From positions 1 through 64,000 of the forward strand of contig WGDC01000014.1 in NCBI GenBank assembly GCA_015493475.1: a DNA stretch of 64,000 nt. Reading direction: 5' to 3'. Shown here in pieces: positions 28,105 through 37,525 of this stretch; position 1 is the first letter of the stretch; each line of letters opens with the position of its first letter. A program made the position numbers and the translations under genes. The notes under the pieces are model-generated. The model made no database searches, had not been told where the DNA came from, and was given only the letters and a program-made list of their open reading frames with translations. Source of the DNA: Deltaproteobacteria bacterium. Lineage in GTDB: Bacteria; Desulfobacterota; Dissulfuribacteria; Dissulfuribacterales; QOAL01.

Positions 28105-28482
28105 TTGTCAGTCGTAAAAAAATACAAAAGGCCATTGCTCGTTCTTGCCTGGATGGCCGTCATTTTCACAGGTTCGTCCATTCCCGGCAAAGACTTGCCC
28201 ACCGGACTGCCCCCGGATTACCTCATGCACTTTCTCGAGTACGCTATCCTTGGCGCTGTCGCCTTTTCATGGACATCGAAGGACCTGTTCAAAAATAATT
28301 ACAGGGCAGCATTACTCTTTTCCACTCTATTCTGCTCGGCATATGCTGTTCTTGACGAGATACACCAGTACTTCGTGCCTGGCAGGTGCATGGATCCAAG
28401 GGACTGGCTCGCAGACACCCTGGGCGGTCTTGCAGGGGCTTTGGCCCTGATGCTCCTGTTCATGTCTATTTCGGGTGAATAA
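28105..28482 (+). CDS. VanZ-like membrane protein
   Basis: A 125-residue protein with four hydrophobic segments. It carries the VanZ family pattern SSIPG near the start, DYLMHFLEYAILG, and DEIHQYFVPGRCMDPRDWLADTLGG. The function of stand-alone VanZ proteins is not settled. The start is TTG at 28105 with GGAAGGGG about ten bases upstream. It overlaps the DNA glycosylase start by one base. Confidence 0.85.
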   Translation: MSVVKKYKRPLLVLAWMAVIFTGSSIPGKDLPTGLPPDYLMHFLEYAILGAVAFSWTSKDLFKNNYRAALLFSTLFCSAYAVLDEIHQYFVPGRCMDPRDWLADTLGGLAGALALMLLFMSISGE

Positions 28483-29237
28483 TGACAGGTGAAATGAAAA
28501 AGGCAATAGGAGAAGTAATATCCCTTTGCAGGGGCGCAAGAGAAAGCGGCATGGAGCTCGTTCCAGCCTCCCTTCTCCGCAGGATAGAAAAGATGGGAAA
28601 AGAAATAGAAAAATCAAGGAATCTACGTGGAAGGCAGACTGCGGCCCTTGGCTCAACAGACCTGTCAAGCCTGGAGCAAATGGTGCGAAACTGCAACCTG
28701 TGCGATCTTGGCAAGGTACGGAAAAATACGGTCTTTGGCGAGGGCTCCACAAGCCCCATACTCATGCTCGTTGGGGAAGCCCCAGGCCGGCAGGAGGACA
28801 TAGAGGGACGGCCCTTTGTGGGAAGGTCCGGCGAGCTGCTTACCAAGATGCTGAGGGCGATTGGGCTTGAAAGAAAGGAGGTCTTCATTACAAGTGTCAT
28901 AAAGTGCCGCCCGCCGAGAAACCGGACCCCTAACAAACAGGAAATGGAGGCATGTCTCCCCTACCTCTTGAGGCAGATAGACCTTCTTGACCCTCGGCTG
29001 ATTCTCTGCCTTGGCTCAACTGCGGCGAAAGCCCTTTTAAAAACGGAAAGGCCACTTTCAAGGCTAAGAGGCAGCTTTCACGACCTTGGCGGAAGAAAGG
29101 TCCTCGTTACTTACCATCCCGCGTACCTGTTGCGCTTCGGGGGTTCAAGGCTATTGAACCTGAAAAAACAGGCTTGGCATGACCTCCAGATCATTCAAAG
29201 GGCATATGAAAAAATCGAAGGAGAGAAGAAACATTAG
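28482..29237 (+). CDS. uracil-DNA glycosylase, family 4
   Basis: Removes uracil from DNA. The 251-residue protein has an N-terminal helical extension of about 65 residues, then the family 4 catalytic motif VGEAPGRQEDIEGRPFVGRSGELL, and YHPAYLLRF near the end. Cysteines for the 4Fe-4S cluster are visible in RNCNLCDLGK, IKCRPPRNR and EACLPY. Start ATG overlaps the VanZ-like stop (ATAATG). Confidence 0.93.
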   Translation: MTGEMKKAIGEVISLCRGARESGMELVPASLLRRIEKMGKEIEKSRNLRGRQTAALGSTDLSSLEQMVRNCNLCDLGKVRKNTVFGEGSTSPILMLVGEAPGRQEDIEGRPFVGRSGELLTKMLRAIGLERKEVFITSVIKCRPPRNRTPNKQEMEACLPYLLRQIDLLDPRLILCLGSTAAKALLKTERPLSRLRGSFHDLGGRKVLVTYHPAYLLRFGGSRLLNLKKQAWHDLQIIQRAYEKIEGEKKH

Positions 29238-30585
29238 GTTACAACTTGGACTCTTTGCCATCTGCCTTGCCGTTGCCCTGACTGCGGCATCCAGTGGCCT
29301 GGCAAAAATCAGGATTGGGGTGCGACACGAGGGCAGAGTGCGCCATGCGCCCTCGGTCCTGACGGGGCCTGTCGTTGCGGTACGGATTGACTCTTCCATA
29401 AACCCGGCCTCTTACGCGCTGCTTAAAAGGGGTATTGAAAGGGCGCGCTCGGAGCAGGCGTCTCTGTTTCTTGTTATTCTCGATACGCCTGGGGGCCTTG
29501 TCACCACCGTAAGGAAGATGATCCAACTCGTCATGTCGTCCCCCGTGCCAGTGGCGGTTTTCGTCTTCCCGCCTGGGGCAAGGGCAGCATCAGCAGGAGC
29601 GCTTCTCACCATCTCCGCGGATATTGCAGCAATGGCTCCAGGAACCAACATAGGCGCAGCACACCCGGTCACTGTCGGAGGGGGAATGGAGGCCAACAGC
29701 ACCATGTCCAAGAAGATAGAAAACGACCTATCAGCCCTTGCAGTAAGCATTGCCATGAAAAGGAAGAGAAACGCCAAGTGGGCGGAGGAGGCAGTCAGGG
29801 AGAGTATATCCACGCCCGCCGTGGAGGCCCTTAAACTCCACGTTATCGACATTCTGGCGGAAAGCGTTCCGGAACTCTTAAAAAAAATAGAAAGGCGCCC
29901 CATAAAACTGAGCGATGGCCGGCTCGTAACCATAAAACCGGCCCCTCCGGTGCCCGAATTTCTCAAGGAAAACATCAGGGAAAGGGTCCTCGGAATTATA
30001 GCAGATCCGAACATCGCATACCTACTTCTCATGATAGGGATGGTGGGGCTATATTTCGAGCTTGCGCACCCGGGCGTGGTGCTTCCAGGCTCCGTTGGGT
30101 CCGTGTGTCTGCTTCTCGCCCTGTACGCCCTGCACACTCTGTCTGCAAGCACCGCAGCAGTCCTTCTCATTCTTCTTGCCTTTGTACTTTTTGTTCTCGA
30201 GCTTTTTATAACAAGCCACGGCGTCCTCGGAATCTGCGGGGCTGTTTCCCTCGCAATTGGCTCTCTCATGCTATTTGACAACGGAGGCGGCCTTGCCATA
30301 TCCGCCTCGGTTCTGTGGCCCACCCTTGCCATGGTCGTTTTATTTTTTCTCACCATAGCCGTACTTGCGGCAAGGGCTACGCTTTCGAGACCAAAAACCG
30401 GCGGGCAGGCGATCGTGGGCAAAACGGGAGTTGTAAGGAAACGGCTCGGGCCCGGAAAATACATGGTCTTTATCCACGGAGAACTTTGGGAAGCCACCGG
30501 CCAGGAAATGCTTAAAACCGGCCAGGAAATCCGGGTCTCGGGAATAAGGGGTCTTAGACTTGAAATAAAACCAAAGGAGGAATAG
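29206..30585 (+). CDS. NfeD family membrane-bound serine protease
   Basis: Long-form NfeD (about 459 residues): signal peptide, a ClpP-like protease domain, four membrane helices, and a C-terminal OB-fold domain. The nucleophile is probably the Ser in [14 protein letters not shown], with the general-base Lys in the [10 protein letters not shown] region. The OB part carries [26 protein letters not shown]. These proteases act on stomatin partners, and a slipin gene follows two bases downstream, a well-known pairing. I prefer the ATG at 29206 (AAAGGG seven bases upstream) over one at 29179. Confidence 0.92.
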   Translation: MKKSKERRNIRLQLGLFAICLAVALTAASSGLAKIRIGVRHEGRVRHAPSVLTGPVVAVRIDSSINPASYALLKRGIERARSEQASLFLVILDTPGGLVTTVRKMIQLVMSSPVPVAVFVFPPGARAASAGALLTISADIAAMAPGTNIGAAHPVTVGGGMEANSTMSKKIENDLSALAVSIAMKRKRNAKWAEEAVRESISTPAVEALKLHVIDILAESVPELLKKIERRPIKLSDGRLVTIKPAPPVPEFLKENIRERVLGIIADPNIAYLLLMIGMVGLYFELAHPGVVLPGSVGSVCLLLALYALHTLSASTAAVLLILLAFVLFVLELFITSHGVLGICGAVSLAIGSLMLFDNGGGLAISASVLWPTLAMVVLFFLTIAVLAARATLSRPKTGGQAIVGKTGVVRKRLGPGKYMVFIHGELWEATGQEMLKTGQEIRVSGIRGLRLEIKPKEE

Positions 30586-30587
30586 CC

Positions 30588-31349
30588 ATGCCTTTCGCAC
30601 TTGTTTTTATAATCTTTTTCGCCATCGTTTTTCTTGCAACATCCGTTCGGGTCCTGAAGGAGTATGAACGTGGCGTAATATTTCGCCTCGGCAGGATAAT
30701 AAACGCCAAAGGGCCAGGATTAATCATTCTCATTCCCATACTCGATAAGATGAAAAAGGTGGACCTCAGAACCGTCACCCTTGACGTACCGCCCCAAGAC
30801 ATCATCACCAAGGACAACGTATCGGTCAAGGTGAGTGCGGTCGTTTACTTCAGGGTGCTTGACCCAACAGCGGCAGTAATCGAGGTGGAAAATTTTTACT
30901 TCGCTACCTCCCAGCTTGCGCAAACCACTCTCAGGAGCGTATGCGGGCAGGAAGAACTCGACAGTCTTCTTTCGGAAAGAGAACAGATTAATGCTAAGAT
31001 ACAAAGCATACTTGATCTGGATACTGAACCTTGGGGCGTAAAGGTAAGCAAGGTGGAAGTAAAGGAAATCGATCTCCCCGACGAGATGAAAAGGGCCATG
31101 GCAAGACAGGCAGAGGCCGAAAGGGAAAGACGCTCCAAAATTATCAACGCTGAGGGCGAATTTCAGGCAGCCCAGAAACTCGCCGATGCCGCAAGGATCA
31201 TAGAAAGCGTGCCCGCAGCCCTGCAACTAAGATATCTACAGACCCTCCGGGAGGTTTCCCAGGAACACAGTTCCACCATTCTATTCCCGATTCCCATAGA
31301 TCTTGTGAAACCCTTCCTTCAAAAGGCTGGTGAAAAATCACATAGTTGA
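30588..31349 (+). CDS. slipin (stomatin/prohibitin family)
   Basis: A 253-residue SPFH protein: one N-terminal membrane hairpin segment (residues 3-20), then [27 protein letters not shown] and [26 protein letters not shown] long helical region rich in Ala/Glu/Arg follows ([22 protein letters not shown]). It assembles in membrane microdomains and is a likely substrate or partner of the NfeD protease just upstream. The start follows GGAGG by seven bases. Confidence 0.93.
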   Translation: MPFALVFIIFFAIVFLATSVRVLKEYERGVIFRLGRIINAKGPGLIILIPILDKMKKVDLRTVTLDVPPQDIITKDNVSVKVSAVVYFRVLDPTAAVIEVENFYFATSQLAQTTLRSVCGQEELDSLLSEREQINAKIQSILDLDTEPWGVKVSKVEVKEIDLPDEMKRAMARQAEAERERRSKIINAEGEFQAAQKLADAARIIESVPAALQLRYLQTLREVSQEHSSTILFPIPIDLVKPFLQKAGEKSHS

Positions 31350-31358
31350 GAAAAAGAC

Positions 31359-32204
31359 ATGGACGCGCAGACCAAAAAACAACCCCTGCTTCCCATTGAC
31401 TGGAATAGCCCAGATCTCCCAACCATGCCTTCCATTGCGGAGCGACTTATATCTCTTATGTGCCAGGAAGACGTGGAGACCAAGGAGCTTTGCGAACTCA
31501 TTGCACAGGACCCGGCACTTACCGCCAAACTCCTGCAAATATCCAACAGCGCCCTCTACTCACTGAGCGCCGAGGTTACCTCCATCAGGCAGGCGGTTGT
31601 CCTTCTCGGACAGCAGGAAGTCATCGAGCTTGCCATAAGCAGCCTCCTTGCAAAGCGCTTTCTCACAGTACCATCGGGATTAAAAGCCGAGGCGGAAAGG
31701 CTCTGGAAACACCTAATGACAACGGCAATACTGGCCAAGGACTTCGAGTCCGACCTCGAGGAACCGGACCTCTACACCCTTTCCATGCTTCACGACGTTG
31801 GCTGGCTTGTGCTCATAGCCCAGGGCCCAACGGTCTTCCAGACCATTGCACGCGAGAAGGGCAAGACAATGGAGGAGATACAGGCGAGCTGGGGCGTGGA
31901 TCACGAGCTTTGGGGGGCAAAACTCCTCGAAAGGTGGGGGCTTCCCGAGCCGTTCCAGGTCACGGCCTTCCGCCATCACCACCCCTTTACCGACGCAGCG
32001 CCACCAAGGTACCTGCTCATTGTGAGCCTGGCGAACTACCTGTCCATCGCCATGGGAAATGGCCTTATGGAAACAAGCGCCAACGAACCTTCGGATCCCT
32101 TGCTCGAACACCTCGGCCTTGACAGGGACGCCCTTTCGGAAATGGTTGAGTGGGCCGTTTCCGAAAAGGGAAAAATTGATCTCAAGTGCCATCTCGTGAT
32201 TTAA
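31359..32204 (+). CDS. HDOD domain protein
   Basis: A 281-residue protein almost entirely made of an HDOD domain (LPTMPSIAERLISLM, LTAKLLQISNSALYSL, IRQAVVLLGQQEVIELA). HDOD domains are non-catalytic relatives of HD phosphohydrolases and act in signalling. A residual HD pair is visible in SMLHDVGWLV. It sits ten bases after the slipin gene and before the chemoreceptor, so it may belong to the same transcript and to chemotaxis or stress signalling. Confidence 0.85.
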   Translation: MDAQTKKQPLLPIDWNSPDLPTMPSIAERLISLMCQEDVETKELCELIAQDPALTAKLLQISNSALYSLSAEVTSIRQAVVLLGQQEVIELAISSLLAKRFLTVPSGLKAEAERLWKHLMTTAILAKDFESDLEEPDLYTLSMLHDVGWLVLIAQGPTVFQTIAREKGKTMEEIQASWGVDHELWGAKLLERWGLPEPFQVTAFRHHHPFTDAAPPRYLLIVSLANYLSIAMGNGLMETSANEPSDPLLEHLGLDRDALSEMVEWAVSEKGKIDLKCHLVI

Positions 32205-32268
32205 ATCATTTGCCTAAAACCTCAAGTCTGTAAGACATCCTGCCGATCCAGGAAAAATAGAAGGCACC

Positions 32269-34623
32269 TTGAACATCAAGACAGGAGCCACGAGAGGAGA
32301 GGTGTCAAATCAAATTTTTTCCGGAGGTATTCAAGCATTGAAGAAGACAGGCAATTTCATATCGTCCATGTCACTGTCCACACGGCTCATTCTTGGAATC
32401 ACCGTTCTCATACTGTTGATTCTTGCCATTCAGGCAGGACTTTCAATCAGGCGGGCCAGGGCGAAAAAGCACAATCTCGTCGAGGAGGCACTTGAAGGAA
32501 AGGATGCTTTCATGAAGGAGGCGGACGACATCTCCATTGATCTTATGAAACAGGCCCTTATCATCTCCAACATACCGGAGGTGGAAAAGGCGGTAGCCGA
32601 CAAGGACAGGGATTCCCTCATGGGAATCGTCCTTCCCATGGAAAAGGCCATGGCAAAAAACATAGGCCACCCCATAAAGATACACTTTCACGTCCCGCCA
32701 GCCATCTCTCTCCTCAGGAGCTGGAAGCCGAACAAGCACGGGGATGACCTTTCATCCTTCAGGTTTTCGGTGGTAGAGGCAATAAGGGACAACAAGCCCG
32801 TAAAGGGTATCGAGGCTGGCCGGGGTGGCTTCGCCGTAAGGGCCGTCTGCCCCATTGACATGAACGGCGAGGTAGTGGGTTCAGTGGAGGTGCTTGAAAG
32901 CGGGGCCCGTGTGGCCAAGGCGCTCCAGAAACTCAAGGGTGAGATAAACCAACTCTTCTATCTTGAGAAAATCAGCGCCAATGCCGCGGATTCTGCTAAA
33001 CGTATAGGCAAATTCATCATACTCACCCGGACAAATATGGGCCTTTCTAAGAAAATTGACGAGCCCTTCCTGGAAAAGGCAATTACCAAGGGGTCGGCTG
33101 TAAAATTCGTGGGGAACAAGGTGATCACCGCCTCTGCCATAACCGACTTTGCGGGCAACCCCATAGCGGTTTACACGAGATACGTGGACTTTACAGCCAT
33201 AAACAGGCAGATCAGGAATGAACTCATGGAGTTCGGATTACTTTCCATAGGCTGTCTTGCACTGTCACTGATACTCGTGGCGTTCCTGCTTAAGAGGTCT
33301 GTCGCCCTGCCCCTTAACAAATGCCTTGGGACCCTTACAACGACCTCCGAGGGAAGGCTCGTGGAACACGCCGAGCCTGAAGGGGCCCCGGAGATGCGCA
33401 AAATCGCGGTGGCCACCAACAACATCATCCTGAATACGGGCTCCCTCCTTGAAACCCTCAAGATTCAGGCAGGAAGCCTGAACGTGCTCGGCAGCCAGCT
33501 AGAAAAGATAGTCGACCAGATGCAGGAAGGCGCCCACGATATAGACTCTGCAGCCAAGACCATGGCGGAATCCTCGGCAACTGCCGCACAGACACTTTCC
33601 ACTGTCGCCACGGCCTCAAACGAGCTGAACGCTGCAACCGGGGAAATCGCCCAGAACGTGGCCGAAACCGCCCGGGCCGCAGGCGAAGCCACGGACGAGG
33701 CTACCACCACCAACGACCTCATGAAACGCCTCGGGCAGCAATCAGAGAAAATCAAGGATATCATCGGGGTCATAAATTCCATTGCCGAGCAGACAAACCT
33801 CCTTGCCCTGAACGCCACCATAGAGGCCGCGCGCGCCGGAGAGGCCGGAAAGGGCTTTGCCGTTGTGGCAACGGAGGTAAAGGAGCTTGCAAAACAGACC
33901 TCAGACGCCACGGAAGAGATAACGGGAATCATAGGGTCGCTAACCACCGGCATTTCAGAGGCCGTTTCCGCAGTCGACAAGATCACCGATACCATTAACA
34001 GGGTTAATGACCTCGCAAACACCATTGCCAGCGCGGCAGAGGAGCAGACTGCCACGGTCTCTGAAATAGATCAGAGCATAACAGAGGGGGCAAACAGCGT
34101 ACAAGAACTCGAAAGCAGGGCAAACGCCCTTGCAGACAGGTCCAGCGACTTTGTCCGTTTCTCCGGCAGGGTAATGCTTGCAGAAGAGGCCATCCAGAAC
34201 ATTGGGCAACAGCTCGCTTCTGTTACCGGAATGTACCACGTTCGCCTCGGTGCCCTGGAGCAGGCCAAGGCACATGCCGGCGCCAAGGTCATGCTAATGG
34301 TTGCCGTACTGACCCACTTCAAGTGGCTTGAAGAATTCAGGATGGCCGTAATTAACACACAGGACCCAAGGGTGGAAGAAGACCCAAGGGCATGTCTGCT
34401 CGGAAAATGGCTCGAGGAACACAGCCATCAAGAAGCGGCAAGCCACGCGTCAACCATAGAAGAGATAAGGAGGCTGCACGATGAGCTCCACAGCACCGTA
34501 TCCGAGGTGAGAAAGGCCATGAATGAAGGAAAAGATTCAATTGAACTTGCACGCATTTTTGACAACAAGGTTACCGGCAAGTTCAGGAGGCTTGTGGAGC
34601 TCCTGTTAAAGATTGCTAAATAA
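32269..34623 (+). CDS. methyl-accepting chemotaxis protein with C-terminal CZB zinc domain
   Basis: A 784-residue chemoreceptor. The first membrane helix is at about 40-58, a periplasmic sensing domain of about 265 residues follows, then the second helix (about 322-345), HAMP, and a long coiled-coil signalling domain. The hairpin tip reads [20 protein letters not shown] from about 505. After it, a chemoreceptor zinc-binding domain shows His683, Cys709 (CLLGKWL), His737 and His741. CZB domains can sense oxidants such as hypochlorous acid through the zinc-bound Cys. The start is TTG at 32269 with AGAAGG upstream. Confidence 0.93.
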   Translation: MNIKTGATRGEVSNQIFSGGIQALKKTGNFISSMSLSTRLILGITVLILLILAIQAGLSIRRARAKKHNLVEEALEGKDAFMKEADDISIDLMKQALIISNIPEVEKAVADKDRDSLMGIVLPMEKAMAKNIGHPIKIHFHVPPAISLLRSWKPNKHGDDLSSFRFSVVEAIRDNKPVKGIEAGRGGFAVRAVCPIDMNGEVVGSVEVLESGARVAKALQKLKGEINQLFYLEKISANAADSAKRIGKFIILTRTNMGLSKKIDEPFLEKAITKGSAVKFVGNKVITASAITDFAGNPIAVYTRYVDFTAINRQIRNELMEFGLLSIGCLALSLILVAFLLKRSVALPLNKCLGTLTTTSEGRLVEHAEPEGAPEMRKIAVATNNIILNTGSLLETLKIQAGSLNVLGSQLEKIVDQMQEGAHDIDSAAKTMAESSATAAQTLSTVATASNELNAATGEIAQNVAETARAAGEATDEATTTNDLMKRLGQQSEKIKDIIGVINSIAEQTNLLALNATIEAARAGEAGKGFAVVATEVKELAKQTSDATEEITGIIGSLTTGISEAVSAVDKITDTINRVNDLANTIASAAEEQTATVSEIDQSITEGANSVQELESRANALADRSSDFVRFSGRVMLAEEAIQNIGQQLASVTGMYHVRLGALEQAKAHAGAKVMLMVAVLTHFKWLEEFRMAVINTQDPRVEEDPRACLLGKWLEEHSHQEAASHASTIEEIRRLHDELHSTVSEVRKAMNEGKDSIELARIFDNKVTGKFRRLVELLLKIAK

Positions 34624-34660
34624 TTTTCCAAGAAACTGCCTTACACGGGTGGGCAAAGGG

Positions 34661-34680
34661 CCTTGACAAGGCACATGCCC
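34661..34680 (+). repeat. 20-base exact direct repeat, copy 1
   Basis: The sequence CCTTGACAAGGCACATGCCC occurs here, containing the -35 box of the tRNA-Gly promoter, and again at 35041-35060 inside the cytochrome gene. The flanking bases differ at both ends. Confidence 0.9.
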
Positions 34681-34691
34681 CACCTTATTAT
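34663..34691 (+). promoter_or_regulatory. promoter of tRNA-Gly
   Basis: TTGACA at 34663-34668 and TATTAT at 34686-34691, spacer 17 bases, 22 bases ahead of the mature tRNA 5' end. Confidence 0.8.
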
Positions 34692-34712
34692 TGGCCGTGG
34701 ATTTCACACGGG

Positions 34713-34787
<75 letters not shown>

Positions 34788-34807
34788 CAACTCTATTGTA
34801 TTACTTC

Positions 34808-34839
34808 GGGCACCCTTTGTGGCTGCCCTTTTCTTTTTT
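34808..34839 (+). terminator. intrinsic terminator after tRNA-Gly
   Basis: GGGCA at 34808-34812 pairs with TGCCC at 34824-34828, with an inner CC/GG pair and a short loop, followed by TTTTCTTTTTT. It closes the tRNA transcript only a few bases before, and partly over, the likely start of the next gene. Confidence 0.75.
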
Positions 34840-36691
34840 GCTTGTAGGCGCACGTCTTTACAAAAAGGTTGATAGGCATGCCGCCGCTTTCCTGCAGCTT
34901 GCGTTGCTGCTCTTTCTTTTCTTACAAGCTCCATGGACATCCAGTGCCCTTGCAGAAAACGCCCCACTTAAAAGGCCCAATAGGGTAACAAGAACCCTGA
35001 GCGGCCAGATCGACATGTGCCTTTCCTGCCACAAGGAAACCCTTGACAAGGCACATGCCCGGCAGGTACTCGGCTGTTACAGCTGCCACCTTGGGAACCC
35101 CCTTGCCGGGACCCCAGAGGAGGCTCACAAGGGCATGGTCTTAAACCCGGGGGACCTGCGGGTGGTGGACAGGACCTGCGGCCAGGAGGGATGTCACGTT
35201 CAGCAGGTCAAGGACGTAAAAAATACCCTGATGGCCACAAACAGGGGCATAATCAGCACCCTCAGATACTACTGGGGCGAGACCAGGAACCACAACGAGC
35301 CCCTTACGGTTGAAAAACTCCTTGAGGAAAATGCGCCAAAAAGCCTGGCCCTTGACTACTTCAGGAAACTTTGCGGCACCTGCCACCTCTGGCTTCCAAG
35401 ACATACCCTTCCCTCCTTTCTCTCTGCAAAAGGCGGCGGCTGCACTGCCTGCCACAATGTAAAAAAGGCAAGAGATGGAAGAGCCACCACCCATGACAGG
35501 CACCCCCTCATAACCAGGAACATACCCATGGAAAACTGCGTAAGGTGCCACAACAGAAGCGGCAGGATCGGACTTTCCTACCGGGGGCTTTACGAAACCG
35601 AGGGCTACGGCACCCCTTTTGAGGACGGGGAGACATCCTCCCTGCAACTCGAAGACGGACGGTTTGTCAAGAAAATCCACCCTGACGTACACTTTGAAAA
35701 GGGGCTTGTCTGCATAGACTGCCACAGCCAGAAGGAGATCATGGGAGATGGCAAACAAAGGGCGCACCTTTTTGAGCAGGTGGAGATAAGGTGCACCTCC
35801 TGCCATAGTGGGAAAAAGGTCCTTGAAAGGCTTTTTCAGGAACAGGAAAGCAAGAAAAAATTCCCCATGTTGAATAACCTTGTAATGGCAAGGGACGGAC
35901 GCATCCTTCTTGAGGGCAAAAAGGACAAGAAGACCCACCCCTTGAGGCCCTTTTCCAGGGGAAAGTGCCGAAACCCCCAACACGTGCGCCTTTCCTGCCA
36001 GGCATGCCACAGTACCTGGGTTCCCCAGTGCTACGGGTGCCACGTGCGATTTGACCGCGGGAAACGTCAACTGGACAAGCTTGCCATAAAGAAAACCTTT
36101 GGCATGTGGCAGGAGTTTAAGTCCTACATGCGTTTTGAGAGCCCTGTTCTTGGAGTCATGGAAGAAAGGCCTAAAAACGAAGATGGAAAGGAAGGGGAAG
36201 GAGGCAGGGTGGTCATCCTTGTGCCTGGCTGACAGGACTTTGTGAGCTTTCTGGATGAAAGGGAAGAGTTCAGGGGCACCTTTGAAAGGCTGACTGTCTC
36301 CACCATGGACCCTCATACCACAACCAAAAAGACAAGGACCTGCCGTGATTGCCACGAAAATCCAAAGAGCATGGGCCTTGGTTACGGAAACATATTCCTG
36401 AAAAAAGACGGAAGCTGGGGCCTTACCCCTTCAAGCTCCGCAAATGCCACCATATTTGGACAGGACAGACGCCTTGACGCCTTTGTAAGCACCGATGGCG
36501 CACCGATAGTACACACAAGCAGAAAAGGGCTTAGGCCCTTTAACCAAAGTGAACTTGAAAAAATCGTACGCGTGGGCCTTTGCCTTCCATGCCACCCTGG
36601 CATGGACGACCCGGTGATGAAAAACTGGAAGGGAGACACCACCCCAAAGCCATGCAAGGCGTTTCTATACATGGCCCGCCCCGTCAAATGA
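34838..36691 (+). CDS. multihaem c-type cytochrome with in-frame UGA (candidate selenoprotein)
   Basis: Two same-frame segments separated only by TGA at 36230-36232. The first has a signal peptide (hydrophobic FLQLALLLFLFLQ, cut near SALAEN), nine CxxCH haem sites (first at about residue 61) and one CGQEGCH (C-x4-CH). The second, after the TGA, has two more CxxCH sites (CRDCH, CLPCH) and no signal peptide, so it would be useless on its own in the cytoplasm. Read through, it is a 617-residue, 12-haem periplasmic electron carrier with selenocysteine at about residue 465 in PG-U-QD. A SECIS-like hairpin starts two bases after the TGA. The alternative is a nonsense mutation. The start is uncertain: TTG at 34838 is the best in-frame choice, has no clear ribosome binding site, and lies in the tRNA terminator. 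Confidence 0.6.
35041..35060 (+). repeat. 20-base exact direct repeat, copy 2
   Basis: Second copy of the sequence at 34661-34680, here coding for TLDKAHAR in the cytochrome gene, 380 bases from the first copy. Confidence 0.9.
36235..36271 (+). promoter_or_regulatory. candidate bacterial SECIS hairpin
   Basis: Beginning two bases after the in-frame TGA, GGACUUU (36235-36241) pairs with AAGAGUUC's complementary part (36265-36271; seven pairs, two of them G-U). An internal loop follows (five bases against three), then an upper stem CUUUC (36247-36251) with GAAAG (36257-36261), and the apical loop UGGAU. The loop is 19 bases from the UGA and has G as its second base. Size, spacing and loop G fit the known bacterial SECIS rules, in which the element lies inside the coding region just after the UGA. 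Confidence 0.55.
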
Positions 36692-36700
36692 AACGGATAG

Positions 36701-37180
36701 ATGAAATTAGTAGCGGCCCTTCTCCTCTACATGAGGTCACTAAGGGTCTCTCCCATTTCCCTTACCCTCCCCTTTCTCGTATTTACACCTGCATTCATGA
36801 TACTTACAGGGGCCTTGATACTATGCGAGCACATGAAAGCCGCAGGAACCGCCGGGATAATGCTCATAATTTCAGTCAGCTACACACTCTACCTTCCAAG
36901 TTTAAGATACGGCCTCACAGAACCCATAAGGGCCATGTTCAGGGAGCAGGGCTCCATGCTCATGCTCCTTGTTGTCTTCATCTACTCCATAACCTCTGTC
37001 CTTGGAAAGCTTGCCATCCAGCACTCAAATCCCACCTTCTTTGCGAGCTTCTACTTCGTGGTCCACGGCCTCTTTGCAACCTGCGTCCTTTCCCTGATCT
37101 TCGGAACAAATCCGGTAGAGGTGCTGCGAAAGCGCCCAAAGGGAGACCTCCCCAAAAAACCTCATCTTGCAGCCGCCTAA
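36701..37180 (+). pseudogene. fragment of an EamA/DMT-family transporter
   Basis: A 159-codon frame with about four hydrophobic segments that resembles the middle of a drug/metabolite transporter: SPISLTLPFLVFTPAFMILTG, then a GIMLIISVSY helix and KLAIQHSNPTFFASFYF. Full family members have about ten helices and 290-300 residues. Here the first two helices and most of the second EamA repeat are missing, and the frame starts nine bases after the cytochrome stop. I read it as a remnant, although a short functional protein cannot be excluded. Confidence 0.6.
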
Positions 37181-37525
37181 TGGTTCCCTTATTTTTTGCT
37201 TCTCTGAACCCGCCTTTTTTGCAGACCCTGTCACCATGGTAGCCCCTGCAAGATTGTTCAATATTTCCCGAAAGTTACTCCAGAAATTTTCATTGACGAT
37301 TTGAGAATTTGAATTAATACTCAGCGCTTGAAGTAATTTTTTTTGGAATATTTTCAACAAGTGAATTTTTTCGACAAACCTGTGAAATGATTTTTTATTA
37401 CATTGATAAAAGGATACCTTTAATTAACAAATCCGGGTTAAGGCCGTTGAACATTGGACGCCGCTTTTAAAGGGTCTCAGTTATTGGAGTGTTAATCGGC
37501 AAACAAGAATCTTGCGTTTGATATC
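37181..37525. other. AT-rich intergenic region before the cytochrome c/b gene
   Basis: 345 bases that are clearly more AT-rich than the surroundings, with no coding frame. One possible sigma70 pair is TTGACG (37293-37298) and TAATAC (37315-37320), 16 bases apart, about 200 bases ahead of the cytochrome gene. The long AT-rich leader may carry regulator sites, but I could not define any. Confidence 0.35.

Noticed and set aside
29412-30497. 361-codon frame antisense to the NfeD gene
   Set aside because: Ser/Arg-rich mirror of a clearly coding sense frame; no motif or ribosome binding site.
33465-34055. 196-codon Ala/Ser-rich frame antisense to the chemoreceptor
   Set aside because: It is the reverse of the coiled-coil signalling domain; low-complexity shadow.
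36233-36256. A smaller hairpin CAGGACU/AG-C-UUUCUG just after the UGA
   Set aside because: Its loop would be only seven bases from the UGA, too close for a SECIS; the larger hairpin at 36235-36271 fits better.
35141-36355. 404-codon frame antisense to the multihaem cytochrome
   Set aside because: It mirrors the cytochrome's codon pattern, has no family features, and the sense strand carries eleven haem motifs. It crosses the UGA only because the antisense codons there are not stops.
36242-36691. Second cytochrome piece as an independent gene from GTG 36242
   Set aside because: A two-haem c-type protein needs export, and this frame has no signal peptide. The weak AGGA ahead of the GTG does not outweigh the continuous frame across the UGA.
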